Part shown: positions 26,501 to 44,948 of the stretch, piece after piece
How positions within the stretch are numbered: position 1 is the stretch's first letter
Layout: each line of letters opens with the position of its first letter
Assembly (NCBI RefSeq): GCF_026213295.1
Contig: NC_079421.1
Span: 17,672,556 to 17,736,555, forward strand
DNA from: Gadus chalcogrammus
Lineage: Eukaryota; Chordata; Actinopteri; Gadiformes; Gadidae
DNA length: 64,000 nucleotides
Direction: 5' to 3'
Notes under the pieces: model-generated
Databases searched by the model: none
Told to the model about the DNA's origin: nothing
What the model saw: only the letters and a program-made list of their open reading frames with translations
Position numbers and translations under genes: made by a program

Positions 26501-28537
26501 ATGAAGAGATAACTTGAATAAAACACACATTTGTTTCATATAACATCTTTATAGAAAACATGTCAAGTTTAAAATAAAAAACTTTTTTTGTCTTTTCACT
26601 TGTTCATCATTGCTTTGAGTTTCATTTACTGAACAACTGTAACATCCATCTGTGTCGTAGGCTCTTTGTGTCACTGGGAGATTGTAAGTGTCTGTCACAA
26701 ACGTGTGTATACCGTCTTAACAATGTAAGGAAAAGGCATCCTCCAACATTAATCAAGGTCTATGGTTCTTGGAAGCAGTTCCCATCAAGACAGTGCCACC
26801 AGTAGTTCCAGGTGGTGGCTCCAGTACCTTGTAAACCACCAGCGATGGCAGTTGTATGATGAGAAAGCTTGTATTCGGCCCCTGAAGCGGTTAAAATCCT
26901 TCTGTCGCTCACCACTTCAGATTAGCCTGAAGGCACCTGGGTTGCAGCGCGTTGGCATTTCTCGATATGCTAGGTGAGGATTCAGCAAAACAAGCAGGAT
27001 TTAGCAGCAAACCCGGAAAGAATAGAACAATCCTATTCCAACATGTATGTCACTCCAACATTTGTAAAAAAAAAAAAAAGATAAGAAAGGAAAAACGACA
27101 AAACAATGAGAATACTTTGAGTTTTAGTTTGCACATAGTCTGCTTGGAAAAAAGTAGAGAATGATTTGATTAGAAACTGTTTATAAAAACAGCTCACCAA
27201 ATACAAAGTCTGCAATAGCTGTCAGCTTAAAAGTTGTCAATTAGTAGTAACCAATGCAGATGTTTAATTTTCTAACAGAAGTATATTCAGTGATGACCGG
27301 AGATGTACTCAATGTTGAGTTGCAGTTTCTTTTTAAACACTATGGAGACGAAATACTCCTTCATTTGACAACTGCCCAAGTGTGACTTCATTACAACAGA
27401 CACTAATATCTCAGCTTATTCATCTCAATACCACAGAGGGTATCTTCTCAGTTTAAAAATAGTACTGTAAAATTGTGCAGTACCGTGTAAAACAGCCGAG
27501 TGGTTGAACTGGGCTTAGTTGGTGGTTTAATAAATCAGCTATCAAATTTTCTTAAGAGAAGAACGATAACTGCAAGTTGTTTTGAAGGATAAAATCGACC
27601 AATTGGATGCGTCTTACAGTGAATGGCTGTGAGAACCGCAAGCCAGGGGGGTAGTTTCTACAGTTTCATTTCAGCATAAATATATAAAGTTAAAAAAGTG
27701 CTTATTTAAAGAAACTATAGTGAATTGATATCATTCACCAGTGTCACTTTTGGCATTTGTTCCTGGCCAGTATTTGTGTCGCCGAAAAAAAAAGGGTATG
27801 AATATACCCTTTGTGTACCACCTGCGACCCTGGCATGGATTGTCAACATAACCAACCAGGTCTCTGGACATTCATCGATTCATACAGAAAGTTGTGGACA
27901 TTTTTGCTTAGTTATTTTCTTTTCAATTTGGAAAAAAAAAGAAAGTTCATAAAAAAGGGCTGATAGCCAAAGACAAGTGGCTATCGGCCATTGCTATAAA
28001 TATAATTAAGCACACTTCGCTTTTTCGCTTTCACAAAGTTTCGAACACGAAGATACGAGTTAAAATGAAAACTACCATCCATTATAATTGCACATAACCT
28101 TTTTTTTTTTTTTTTTTTTTCTTCTTCTGAGAACGGCGACATTTGAAAACGAGGGAGTTTGACGCGGTCCACGGCCGGCCTGTCCTCTACGGGACATCCC
28201 GTAACCCATCGTTTGGGGAGGAGTGAGAGAGAGGGGCGGGCGGCTTAAGAACAATGTTCCGCTTTGCTTTGGCAAAAAAGTGGACGCGGTGGAGCTTTCC
28301 TGCTATTTTTTAAAAACAGCATTTAAACCGCAGGGCCCCAAAGGACCGCCCAGTCCGCGGGGGGACAGTGACTTCACATACTTCAGTATCCTTCCCCCTC
28401 TGCTCCTCAACCTCCCCTGACGTTCTCTTCGAGACCTCCATGACCGCCGTCTCCTTCCTCCGTTCCTCCCAAGGCTCTGGTCTCCACGTCTCTCTGCGCA
28501 GTGTGGCCGGTTCGACTCCCCGCCTGCCGGACTGCTC
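26501..28537 (-). other. Probable 3'UTR of the sestrin gene and convergent gene boundary
   Basis: This stretch lies between the foxo4 3' region and the sestrin stop codon at 28,540-28,538. No convincing coding frame occurs. It carries a T-run of about 21 at 28,100-28,122. The boundary between the two convergent transcripts cannot be placed from sequence. Confidence 0.35.
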
Positions 28538-33614
<5,077 letters not shown>

Positions 33615-33782
33615 CTGAGGGCCCCAGAGAGAGAGAGGGAGAGAGAGACAGAGAGACAGAGACACAGAGAGACAGAGAGATCGTCAACATAGCAGTCGGT
33701 GGAAGATAAGTCTTGACTGCATAGCCTCGTGAAGCCAGCCTAAAGCTCCCAAGCTGTACTCGGTTTGGCCCCGAGCCAGCCG

Positions 33783-33784
<2 letters not shown>

Positions 33785-33862
<78 letters not shown>
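33785..33862. repeat. (CA)n microsatellite
   Basis: A pure run of about 38 CA units upstream of the first recognised sestrin exon. Confidence 0.97.
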
Positions 33863-33864
<2 letters not shown>

Positions 33865-34504
33865 GGACGTGGCCAATATTAATAACAGAGCAAGGCCTGA
33901 AAAGATTCAGGAGAATCTTGTGGTGTCCGCAGGGGAAACCGACCTCAGTTCATTCAACGCGTTGGCACCCATGAACTATGGAAGCCATTTGACACCATGC
34001 GGCTAAAGTTCAGACCCGATTCAATACCGTGCACGTCCTCTCCTTAAAACGCCCCCATTGACTCCGGCGGAGGCGGTGTGCACTGAACAGAGGGGTCTCT
34101 CGCGTCTTCACTCCACCGTTGAGAGGTGGTGCTCGATACGCGGGAGAGGAGGGAGTGGAGCTGAAAGGAATGTCTCACATGATCCTATTACCCAGCTGGG
34201 GGGGGGGGGGGGGGGGGGGACAGGCCTCGGCAGGAGGTCCTGCATGGCACCCCGGCCCCGACTCACACACTGGGTGCAGCAGGGACTGACTAGCATGGGA
34301 TGTATTTGTTGCCCTTTAAGGGAGCATCCACCTTGTTGGTGCAATGAAAATCCGCTCTTGGTTTTCACCTGCACATGTAGTAAAAGGTTCATAAAATGTC
34401 CAGTTACTGCAGTTACATACTGCAGTCGTCATAACCAATAAGGTTTGCCACCGACCTCAAAGTTACTCACTGGTTCCTCCTTGTGGTGGGGAGGACCAGT
34501 AAGC

Positions 34505-34508
<4 letters not shown>

Positions 34509-34589
<81 letters not shown>
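34509..34589. repeat. (CA)n microsatellite
   Basis: A pure run of about 40 CA units in the stretch before the sestrin exons. Confidence 0.97.
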
Positions 34590-34591
<2 letters not shown>

Positions 34592-34991
34592 AAGTTGACT
34601 CAAGTGTAAGTCCCATTATCATTGAAACACTTGTGATCAACAAGCAGATATGCAGACAGGAGAGAGAGATTTCTCTTTGTATAGCGGTGGCCAAAGAAAA
34701 TATACATTCCCATTTCTTTCTCCCCAAGCAAAAACCACAGATTTTGGGTCATTTTGATTGCTCTTTGTTCTGCTTTCTGTGTGTAGCAGGGTTGGGAAAT
34801 TCTAGTAGGGGGGATGCCAAATATTTTACGCCCTAAAAATTGGAGTGCCGCAAAGAAAAAATAAATAAATAAATAAAGAACTTTTGAGGTTCCTCATTTG
34901 AGAAGGGGATTTACATACAGAGAGGAACCGTGCAGCGGGGAGAAACAGAACAGAAAGGAGGAGGCCCCAAAGAGGGAGCCAGACCCCAGTG

Positions 34992-35023
<32 letters not shown>

Positions 35024-35940
35024 GCAGCAGGGGCCCCTCCGCGGAGCCCGGGGGCCAAGGGAAACAGAGACCCACGCAGAGAGGGAAGCCCGCCCGTCCA
35101 CCCTCATAGACACAGCCATTTATGAGCCTTCTTCTCCTCACTCCGGCACACAGAGGCCCCTGGAGGAGGAGCCGGAGAGCGGCAGGAGAAACACAGCCGG
35201 GGTCAACAAGGGGCCCCCGCCGGAACCAGGAACCAGGTTTCCCTTTAAGTGAAACCGGAGCGTCCGGGACGGGGCCCCCGTGGACGTCGAGCTGATGACC
35301 GGCGCTTGGACCCTCTGTGCCTCTGGCAGGGCTTCTCTCTCTGTTGGCAGCGCACACTGCTATCTAGGTTTATTAAGCTGCCTCTCATTACCAACAGGGG
35401 GTCCTTATGTCCCAGACGGACATCCATATTTTGCTGGCATGACAAGGCAATACGGGGGGGTTATGGAGCCCTCTCTGAGGAGCAACGAGGCATCCAGCGC
35501 CATGTTTACTCACTCGGCCCGACTTAGCTTCCATGCGGTATGTCGTCCCTCGTGTCCTCACGCTGGCCGGGCCGCAGGGTCCACCCCCAGACCGAGGTGG
35601 TACCCAGAACAGAATCGTGTACAAACAAACGCGACCATTGCACTACTTGGGGCTCAAAATGTCATTCCATTCCAAGGGTAGCTAAAACAACTTGGTGGTC
35701 AAGCATGTGTGTGTGTGAGAGAGGGGAGGCTCTGTATTTGAGTGACCCACTTTCACCCCCACCCCCCCCAAAGTATGGCAACTGCTCCGGATAGGGCGTA
35801 TAGCACACAGGTGTGTACACCCCTTCACGCAAATAGTAGCCGCGGTTAGCCTAGCTGTCTTACAATTGTATTTTCAATAGTGAAATGAAAGATGACTAAT
35901 TAAAGTGACATCTGTAGAGAAGCCAAAAGCCTGCCAATAA

Positions 35941-36010
35941 CATTTACATTTAGGGAATTCAGCTGACACTTTTATCCAAAGCGAATTATAAGCAGTACAT
36001 TTGTTAGAAG
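35941..36010. mobile_element. Fragment of the TTTATCCAAAGCGA repeat
   Basis: CACTTTTATCCAAAGCGAAT at about 35,967-35,986 matches the head of the repeats at 15.7 and 31.7 kb; the body is not preserved. Confidence 0.5.
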
Positions 36011-39000
36011 AAAGAGAAACAACAATATATATCGATGTTGTTATAGTAAAGATGTTCATAGAAACAAGTGCCAAGCACTTACAATTGCTAGGTTAACCCA
36101 TTCCCTGTATATAACAAAAGGTATCTAGGATAAGAAGAACGACAATATAACATTCTGATAGAGAAAATAGGACATGGTTGTCAGTTAGTTTGGCTAAAAC
36201 TGATCTTATTCCTTCGGAAGATCCCCTGAGGTTCCAATCTCTACAGTACTATTGAGCCAGACCTACGGGAAGGTGACATCGTGTGGCGAGTCCAACTCAA
36301 CAGATATTCCATGCTGGTCTGACAGTCATCCACAGATGCAGCTGTCTTTGACAGATTCCGAATCAGCTGTTCTGTTACTCAGCAACATAAAATCATATTC
36401 AAGCCCAACAACACTAACCATTTTAATAACGCATATTGTTGGGAGTAAAGCTCAGGTAACAACAGTACTGTTGGAACCAATATAAAGAGAAAACTCATTC
36501 AAAATGGGAGATTACTTACAGTTGGTTGGGGAAGGGAAAAAAAGGTTTCCTGTAGCCGCGTGCCAGCCTGCAAGTTTGTCTAGACACGAGAACTGATGTC
36601 AAAATCCAGAATCGAAACAGGAACTACAGTGAGATACAGCAGCCCTACCCCAGGAAATGACACCATTTCCCAGTCTTAATAATCTGCTGACAATTCACCA
36701 TAACAGCTCACGTATGCGTCACACTGGATGGGTCATGCAAATCAATATCACTGATCCATGCATTTGCCTACTTGTGCCTGCAAAGATGATTCAAAATACT
36801 TTAAACCATCATCGATAATGAACAGCCTAAATTAAAAAAAGGATTGATTTTACGACTGCAGTCCTTTAAACCAGATTTTTTTTTTGTTTTAATCATGCCC
36901 AAAAAGGGAAGAGCAAAAAACGAAAACCACAGCAGAGTGATATAATGCAGCAACATAAACAGACCCATGTATCTGACCACAGGCCAACCACAGCCACAGC
37001 CCCGTCCGAAATAGTTGGTATGCCCCCAGACTAGATACCCTAGGTGTTGCCAGAGTGCAGCTGAGACAGAGTAGACAGCCTCCAATCAACACAGAAGGCA
37101 AGTGGCTTAAAGCAGCCTTCAGGGCATCTGGCCACAAGGTCCCGGTGGCTGGTAGCCAATGCACTTTCTAAAACAACATACTATCAGTAGCCATGACACC
37201 ACCTTGCACAGGTGTTTTTTCAGGACAATACTCCTTTGTACTGCATGTGCAAATAGTCCCTTTAGCATACAGCTATCCTGGGTCATAGGGAGACCAATGG
37301 ACAGATATTACGTGATGCACATTAAAAATGCATGTAGCCAAAGCAGAATAGGAAAAGTCTAATTGTGTGCAGGTTGGAAATTGATTAAAATAAAACATAA
37401 AACTCTGGCTGAGGCCTTGAGTTTCCTAGGTGGCATCATTTGAGATTCAAAACAAGGCATACACAGAGCAACAAGGTCATTTGTATTTAGATCTAGGAAA
37501 ATGAACAGAACAACAAAAAGAGGCTTCACCGAGCGGGTGGTATACACAAGTGAAAACTGGGCTTTGTTAACGTGCATGTGCACACCCAAAACGGAAAAGA
37601 TACCCACACTACAGCACTAGGATCAAAAATAGAGAACAAAGAATGGAAAAATGATGCCAGTAGTCTTTCAAGGGTGAATGTGTCAGCTGTGAGGGGAGGG
37701 GGGGAAGTGGAGGGAGTAAGGGGCTGGAAGGGGGTGTGTCAGGGGCTGCAGGCAGGCGGCGGTGCTGCTGGTGAGGAGGGGGAGGCTTTGGGGGGGGGCT
37801 GCAGATAAAAGCGAAGGATATTCAATCTGCATTCCGAATGAGCCTGAAGTGGGCTTATCATGTGCCTGAGACCTAGCGGCTGTAGTCTGAACCATTGCAT
37901 CCGTCTATAACATGGCCTGCTCTTTCTGGGCCCCGTAACCCAAACTAAAAAGATACAAATGCAAAACAACCCGCTGCAGAATCAAGACCTCCATAACCGC
38001 CCTCCCGTCCTTCTCCTCCTATCCAAAAGAGAAATGGGGGAGGGCTTATGGCTTCTTGGTAGGACAACAGACACTACCAAGACAAACAAGTCGCTATGGC
38101 TAACATGATCCAGCTATCGAGGCAAACCCACATGCATGCATGAAATCACACACAAAGCAGGCCGAGCAGGAAGAAAAAGGGCCATAATGAGATGTGCGCA
38201 CATTGGACTTTGTATGTGTTGTTCCACCAGAGGAATGCTAAATTCATAATTTTTTGTAAGAGAGGTAGGGTTTGTGGAAATTAACAGTACACGTGTATGT
38301 CCATGCAGATTATGTTAAAAAGGACCTGCTCAGTGATATTAATTTTTGCACCTGGACAAATGCTCCATTTTAGCCTGACTGTCTCATGTAGGCCAGCCTA
38401 ATGCAAGAATCCATGTTGTACGGTCTATCTATGCTAATCAGATACAGGCATGCAATCAAGACATCAAGACATATTTGAATGCATGGCTGTTCAAATTATT
38501 TTTTCTTGTTGATCAATTTCTAGATTCTTAGCTGCAGCAAACATGCCTTTGATTGTACTTGGAACGGCGCCCCCTGTCTATTGCAAAAAACATAGCACTG
38601 CCGAAGAGAAAAACAAGTTTGATTGGCAGTCCAATGCACCCAACATAACAGCACAATAGAATCTTTTAGATAGAAGGAAATGGTGAAGGGATGCTTCGAA
38701 CGTTTGCCTCTCTATTAGTTATGTTAGCTCTTGGTCATAAATATCCCAGAGGAATATCATCTAGCCAGGAAAACCCGCATTAATTCGTAGTTATGTTACA
38801 TGATAGACTTTTCTTTCCCTGCTCAAATCTAAGGATGATGTCATTACTTCTTGTGTTTTCAAGCATTGAGAATGTAACATTGACTGTGAATAATAGATTC
38901 CTACCAGTTGTATTCTAACAACATACACATTAGTTATCAGAGAAACAATAAAAAGATGCACAATTTATTTTGATGCAAAACATCATTGAACCATGCACAA

Positions 39001-39591
39001 GTGTGCTCATTCAAAGATCGGTTAGAAAACCGCAAATGCAGATAAACTGCATTTCAGTGAGACTGCAAGTGAAGATATTTTGCCAGATCAAACCTGGCAG
39101 AATTCATACATGGTTTAAATGTTGCTTGTACCGATTTGGACTCAAATGACAAAATCACTTGAGTAATTTGCAAACATTGGGCTTTCTAGGCATTTTTGTA
39201 GTCGTACACAATTACAATTGATCTATTTCTCCGGTATATTGAAAATAAATGTTGGATATAACAATAAGTCCGATAACCCGTAAGCTAAGTGAGGATGGAT
39301 AGGTGAAAAGTTTCTGTAGGCTAGGCTTGTTCACTTGCTACTGCAAACCATGGTAGCTAGCATTATATTTTAAAAGTTAAAACAAAGGGGATCGTCGCTT
39401 TTTCATATTTTATTAGACAACGAAAACAATAGCCCACGACAACGAAAAGGCTTAGATGATGGTATTGTAGTGCAAAGGAAACATTTGCCAAAGTAAATGA
39501 ATGAACGCCAGTATAGACCTCTATTGTAGCGACTAGCCTTAGCTACCACTAGCACCATTATGTTGAAGTCATTTAACTCGGGCAAGTGTAC

Positions 39592-39657
39592 CTGTTTTTG
39601 AACTCGCTGGCCCTGGCTTCTGAGGGGGTACTCCATTTTATTCGCACAGATGATCAT
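39592..39657 (-). other. Orphan first-exon candidate
   Basis: A minus-strand open frame starting with Met (second Met in MEYPLRSQGQRVQKQ) ends at a good CAG|GTACAC donor in phase 0. It lies just downstream of a CCAAT-containing tandem duplication. The protein is not one I recognise. Phase 0 matches the first recognised sestrin exon at 33,614, so a sestrin first exon with a 6-kb intron is possible; a non-coding transcript or chance is equally possible. Confidence 0.25.
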
Positions 39658-39798
39658 TTTCCAAAAAGTGTTCTAGTTCATGGATGCGGCTCTGTCTTTC
39701 TTGGACTCTCCCAAGCAGGCTAACAAAAGACAGTTCCCTCTCGCTGAGAACTTGTCTGTGCATCTACTAGTGAAGGCAGAAAACCTTCCCAGCCGTGC

Positions 39799-39903
39799 TG
39801 ACAGCTCCAGTAACAGTGTGACCAATCACAATGCAGGAGGCGGAGCTACTTGACAGCTCCAGTAACAGTAAGACCAATCAGAGCACAGGAGGCGGAAGCT
39901 ACT
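39799..39903 (-). promoter_or_regulatory. Tandemly duplicated 52-bp unit with inverted CCAAT box
   Basis: Two near-identical units start TGACAGCTCCAGTAACAGT at 39,799 and 39,851. Each has GACCAATCA (GATTGGTC read toward the minus strand) and an AGGAGGCGGA GC-box-like element. Position before the orphan exon suggests a minus-strand or bidirectional promoter. No downstream gene was identified. Confidence 0.45.
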
Positions 39904-40449
39904 TGACAGAGGGTTATCTAAATGCTAATGAACATGCAAACAACAGACCCAACTACAGAAGCAAAGCAAGTAAACACCGTCGCCAACAGGCTTCAGATTA
40001 GGGAGATTCTGAAGGATAGCCTTATTATGAAAGTTAGGAAGTGGTTTAATGTAGGATTAGTTCCCCTTTTGAAGGTCAGCTATAGGCCTAATATATTTTC
40101 AGGTGGTTGCCTACCATAACAGACTAATATTAACTTAATCATAGGGACATGAGGAGGTCATATTGATCAAAAGCAACTACTAAGGCAGTTGGAGCCCAGT
40201 TTACAGTTGACAGAATTGTGAATACACTAATGGATGCCATTGGAAAATCAATCAAATGTGGAAAAGAAGAACCAGATAGTTCTGGTGAAAAAACAAAAGT
40301 CGCTAAAGATTAAAATATGGCACCAGAAAGTGATCGCAGTATGTCTCTCATCATGGGATGTCTATTGTCTACCACTGTCCCTTTAGCTGGGATAGAGTTT
40401 GGGCTTTACTTAACCTCGGCCCTTAGCTACAATTGTTCTTAGACATTTA

Positions 40450-40552
40450 TTTTTGTTTGTTTGTTTTGCCTTATTTTATTTTTTCTGTAAAGCACTTTAA
40501 CTGTTTAGAAAAGCGCTGTATAAATAAAGATTATTGTTATTATTATTATACT
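40450..40552 (+). mobile_element. 3' tail of a retroposon (LINE/SINE-like)
   Basis: The sequence ends with AAAAGCGCTGTATAAATAAA followed by a (ATT)n stretch, a form typical of 3' ends of fish non-LTR elements and their SINE partners. No reverse-transcriptase frame is present, so it would be a 5'-truncated copy. Confidence 0.5.
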
Positions 40553-41231
40553 TAGGTAGTTGTTACTTTTCAATAGTCCAGCAAACTTCTTGCTGCAGTG
40601 AAAATGACTATGGCTACCTCAGAATGTTGACCTCAGACAAAACGGCCCTCGTCTAATTTAACTAAATGTAGGCTACTAAACTTGTCCTGCTATCTTGTTG
40701 TATAAGCTCAGTGGATGAGGGGATGCATGTTACAAATGGATGGTTGAAATGAATCACAAGGTGGAGATCACAGAAAAGCCTTTTTTAAATAGGATTTTGC
40801 AGCCATTCGCCTGTTTGATTCAGTTATTTGTATTTGCAAAACATCTCATAACTTCTATGAAAAAAAGTCTTCTACACACCTTAAAACCTTTGTTTAAAGG
40901 AGATTTTTGTAGGTCTAAATATCACATTAATCTAACTGTAACCCATTGCTCATCCATTGAAAGATATAATACAAACACTCATTTCCATGGTCGGATTTAC
41001 CAGACAGACACACTCTAGTGTGATAATCAAAGTTGCACAATTCCAGTTCCCAGAACCATCTTTTGTTAGATTTACACACAGACATGTCCCGACAAGCAGG
41101 ACTGGTCAAGATTACCTCACACCAGGGTTAATTTCCCCTTAACTTGTTTAAAACATCAACCACTTGTCTTAAACATCCACCACTATTTGGAAGGGAATTA
41201 GCTAATCTAATGTAATTCTACTGATGTATCA

Positions 41232-41277
41232 ACAGTGCAACCATGTGAATATAGCAATATTCACATGGTTGGACTGT
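41232..41277. repeat. Near-perfect inverted repeat (hairpin)
   Basis: CAACCATGTGAATAT (41,238-41,252) pairs perfectly with 41,257-41,271 across a 4-nt AGCA loop. After one mismatch a further 5 pairs follow (ACAGT/ACTGT). It lies in AT-rich sequence upstream of the cxorf65 3' end. Confidence 0.9.
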
Positions 41278-42573
41278 CAATATTTACATTAGGAAATTAC
41301 CTAATACAGGGTTTGCTTAAGAGAATATGTAACCGTATAAATATAATTCAATTATTTTTAGAATTAGAATTGAGACCATTTCAGGCATCATGTCTGGTTT
41401 GGTAGCATTATGTTCAATTTAGAATAATTAAGCACGCAGACGCTAACTATATCTTGATTTAAAAGGCATAAAGGGGTAATATTGTATATTTTCTTTAATA
41501 AAACAGGAAATGTGGCTACAATTTGTGTTTCTACTGCTATCACATGGTATTAAGTTGTGCTTTTACAAAACATTTTGGTCTAAATGTTGTGATGTTGAAA
41601 AGCAACATCACAAAACAAAATATTAACGGCCAAATATTATCCAACAGACAATGATTTAAACTAATATAAGCACACTTATTTATATGAATATAAAAAAATA
41701 AAAATTGAACTTCTTAAACAGGACAGCATTACAAAAAGGCTAATCTATCTTCTATGTTAATCTGGTACATACGTTGATGCTTTTATTAACAGTTATATTG
41801 CGGCACTGGCAAGCATGATCGTTGACATATTGTTTGTGGAATAGCCTTAGTAAATGAACCTAACTGATACCATCTGAACAGGAAGCTACGCCAAAGGCAG
41901 AAGTAGAATAAAATAGGTCAAATTGTGTGCCGCTTCTTATTTGGTTTAAATGCGCACAACTAACAGTACGTGTCGAGGATTTGGGATTTAATATTTAATG
42001 TCTATATATAGTGTCTATTTTAAACAGTTTAACCAGTTAGCTGGAGCGGTTGTAGAATAGGCAACAGAGGAGCCTAGATCCACTGAAATTATGAAAAATG
42101 GCTACACTAAGACAGAAGCAACTCTAATGCACGAAAGATTTTGAAGGCTGCTTCTCCCACACAACATTAAATAGATCTATGATGGGAGAAGATGTAGGCT
42201 ATTCAAATAAGAATAAATTATACAAATGTACTCTTATCTTACTAGAACAAACCTCTATATTTAAATATTGTCCAGGTGCATCAATACACATTATACATTG
42301 TAATATAGACGCTATTTCAATATTTGGATAGTATCTCCTTCCTGTAACACAAGTAAATCCTTCCAGGTCATGTAAATTATTTAAAGAAATGTCCAAACTT
42401 TTTCAATCAGGGAGGGGATATTAACATTGATACAAGAACTGCAGCGATTACATGGATTGTTTTCAATTTGATGTCAGACCTCGGTAAGCACAGGTATGCT
42501 TATAACCTTAATACAAAGTTGGATCATACTGGTGCAATGGTATACCAAAGGAGAACAGACCTCAGCCCTGCTG

Positions 42574-44365
42574 TCACACCAGCGGTAAACAGGATCCATA
42601 TGTTCTCACTTTGGTTTTCTTCGTTTTTTGGCGCTGAGTTTCAGGGGCGTGGATCTGCTTTCGACTCCGACCTTTAGTTCGCTGCATATGAGAGGATGAG
42701 GATAACCTTTGATATTAAGATGTAGGTACGACTTGATATTACACAATACAGCATGCATCAATACCAACAAATAAACAAACACATTATATCAGGGTTCTAT
42801 ACACAAAGAAACCGGTATTCACACAATCACAATATATCAGAGTTCTGTAACAACAAAAAAACAAACAGACTCAAACACACTATAGCAAGTTATAGAGCAA
42901 AAATAAAACAGATATGCGCTCAAAAACAGTATATCAGGTTTATGTCCAAACAAACAATCACAAAGTAGCAAGGTTCTATACCAACATCAAAAGATAGAAG
43001 ACAAGCTCACAGAATGGGTGGACGGGGCCACAGGGGGCATCTTTGTGGCTCTGTGGGCCAACTGAGAAGACAGCTCTTGTTGGCGTCGCTTTTCTAGTCT
43101 GGTAGCATGAGACTGCAATTTATCTGAAACACACACACATACGAATAGGCATACAACCAAACGCAAGCACAGGCACACATTTTAAAAGAAATTCCTAAAT
43201 ACACAGGCAAAATACCCTACACACACCCAGTGGCTATGATTTTGAATAAATGGTGTGTTGAACTGTTGAAAATAGTTACCAAGGAGAGCATGGTCTGGAT
43301 TGTCCAACAATGGGAGGATGGAAACATAGGCCCCATCCTTTGGGCTTCCTGATGAGAAAAACTATATAACCATTACATTGTTTTCAATCTTAAAAATCTA
43401 TTTATCGTTGGCGGATACGTGGCTTTACTGTTCTGTATATATCGTATACTGAGATATGAAATTGGATTGAGGTCATGGTTACCTTGTCATATCACATTAT
43501 CTGTGAAAATTAATTCAAGTTCCTGTTAATCAGTTTGACCATTTCTGGTCAGTTCTTTTGAAAAAGCTCACGTTTGACAATGCAGGAAATGAAGAAGCAT
43601 CTGGCAGGAAGTAATCTGTTTGCATACTCATGGTGTTGGGAAAGAAAGAGCAGTTTCAGTCCGCCTTGATCATCACACAAATCAACCAGTCCTGAAAACA
43701 CACAAAAATGCACAATCTGGCAGACAAATAGTGTGTGCGTCAGAGTGATGTATTTGGACCACATCACTTTATCAGTACAATACCACTACGTCTGAATAGT
43801 TAACAGAGTGGTTATTTTAGTAATTTTGTAATTACTCAGAGGACAGATGCTTGAGGTAACAGGACACCTTTGGATAAGCTGTGTAAGATATTGAATGTCT
43901 GCTTTCAGTGATCCATTGCATGAGTCCAACATTTGCTAATGAGCATTACATGATGACCAAACCAAGATATCAAACATGAAATCATAAAGAGAAGGATTAT
44001 AATCTCATAATTTATAACTCACACCAATTTATGCATTTTATATTATAATAGTGAAAACGTTTTTTCAGATTCAGTGGTTTTAATGGGATCCAGTTTTCAT
44101 AATTAATTATCTTTTAATAGTCAGAACTGGATCCCTCTGCACCCTCTCCCACCTGCATCAGGAATGTGAAGTTTAGTCCTCAGGTACTGCAGAAGCACAT
44201 CCACCCGACAGCTGGTGTTGACGAGAAACTGCTGGTCATCTGAGCCAGAGCAATACAATACGCAGATATAATCAAGAAGTCTGTTGAACTAAAAAAAACG
44301 TTATTTATAACAGCACATTTTTAAGAAGCTTGTGGCTTACCTCCGTGTTTAATATGTACGAACAT
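42574..44365 (-). CDS. cxorf65: Homologue of human CXorf65, complete
   Basis: Six exons: 44365-44341, 44239-44153, 43691-43572, 43348-43280, 43123-43011 and 42681-42574. They total 522 nt (173 aa plus stop), with GT-AG ends and consistent phases; the human protein has 183 aa. Shared features include the start MFVHIKHG (human MFIFIKHG), DDQQFLVNTSC, VDLCDDQGGLKLLFL, a YANRLLPAR block, LPLLDNP and a basic, coiled tail with LEKRR and many Lys/Arg. Function is not established in any species that I know of; the N-terminal half looks like a small compact domain and the tail is basic. In mammals the gene lies beside FOXO4 and IL2RG, so its presence about 20 kb from foxo4 supports orthology. It lies downstream of alg13 on the same strand, about 580 bp from its stop codon. 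Confidence 0.92.
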
Positions 44366-44948
44366 CACTCTTGAAGTTTTAAAACAAATTAGAAAATACA
44401 AATATCGTATGAGGAGAGAATTCTTTCTTTATTAAATCCAGTCAAGAGAAGGGAGCCTGCTCAGTGGTTTTCAACGACTGATTGGCTATCTAGTCCTCTG
44501 CTCATTGGGTTGGACAAACCCAAAGAGGTGTTGGTTTTCATCACAGAGGATAACTCTTCCCTGGATTGTCTCCGTTTGGACTCAGGTGACCCATGTCTGA
44601 ATCATTCAAGTCTTTTAATACAAAATTAAATAAAAATACAAAACCTGAAAACCGTGAGAGTGAAACTTAATATAACAACTATCAAGATGACCATCTACTT
44701 CATGTTTTAACATAAAGTAATAATTAAATGAAATGATGAATAATGATAATAAAATGTAAAATATACAATTATGTACAATATACAATCTTGTACAACTTTT
44801 TGCATGAATAATAGTCAATGGTACCCCATTTCTGACCTTACAAAAGCGAAAGAAAATCAACAAATCTATTGGACAATCTCAGCAATAATGTATGAGCAAG
44901 TACTATTAAATATATATGGTTACAGATTGATTTACTCAACAGACAAAT

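Larger units (their letters stand above)
33615..42573. other. 9-kb stretch with no recognised gene
   Basis: Open frames here are short, low-complexity or without matching splice sites. The left part (33.6-36 kb) should hold the missing sestrin N-terminus if it is near. It carries two (CA)n tracts, a G-run of about 20 at 34,199-34,219 and a GA-rich block at 34,994-35,017. The right part is AT-rich, with a promoter-like tandem duplication near 39.8 kb. Confidence 0.5.

Noticed and set aside
34450..34500. CCA|GTGAGTAAC donor-like site as the end of a sestrin exon
   Set aside because: The sequence before it is a short low-complexity stretch next to a CA repeat and encodes nothing like the sestrin N-terminus.
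34911..35357. Minus-strand frame of 148 aa as the missing sestrin N-terminus
   Set aside because: It contains a GPSAG but no FIPE-type segment, runs through a GA-rich simple repeat (Ser-Leu repeats) and has no suitable phase-0 donor found.
36889..37164. Hydrophobic minus-strand frame of 91 aa
   Set aside because: Looks membrane-like by composition only; no splice partners, no family match, and it overlaps another frame of similar quality.
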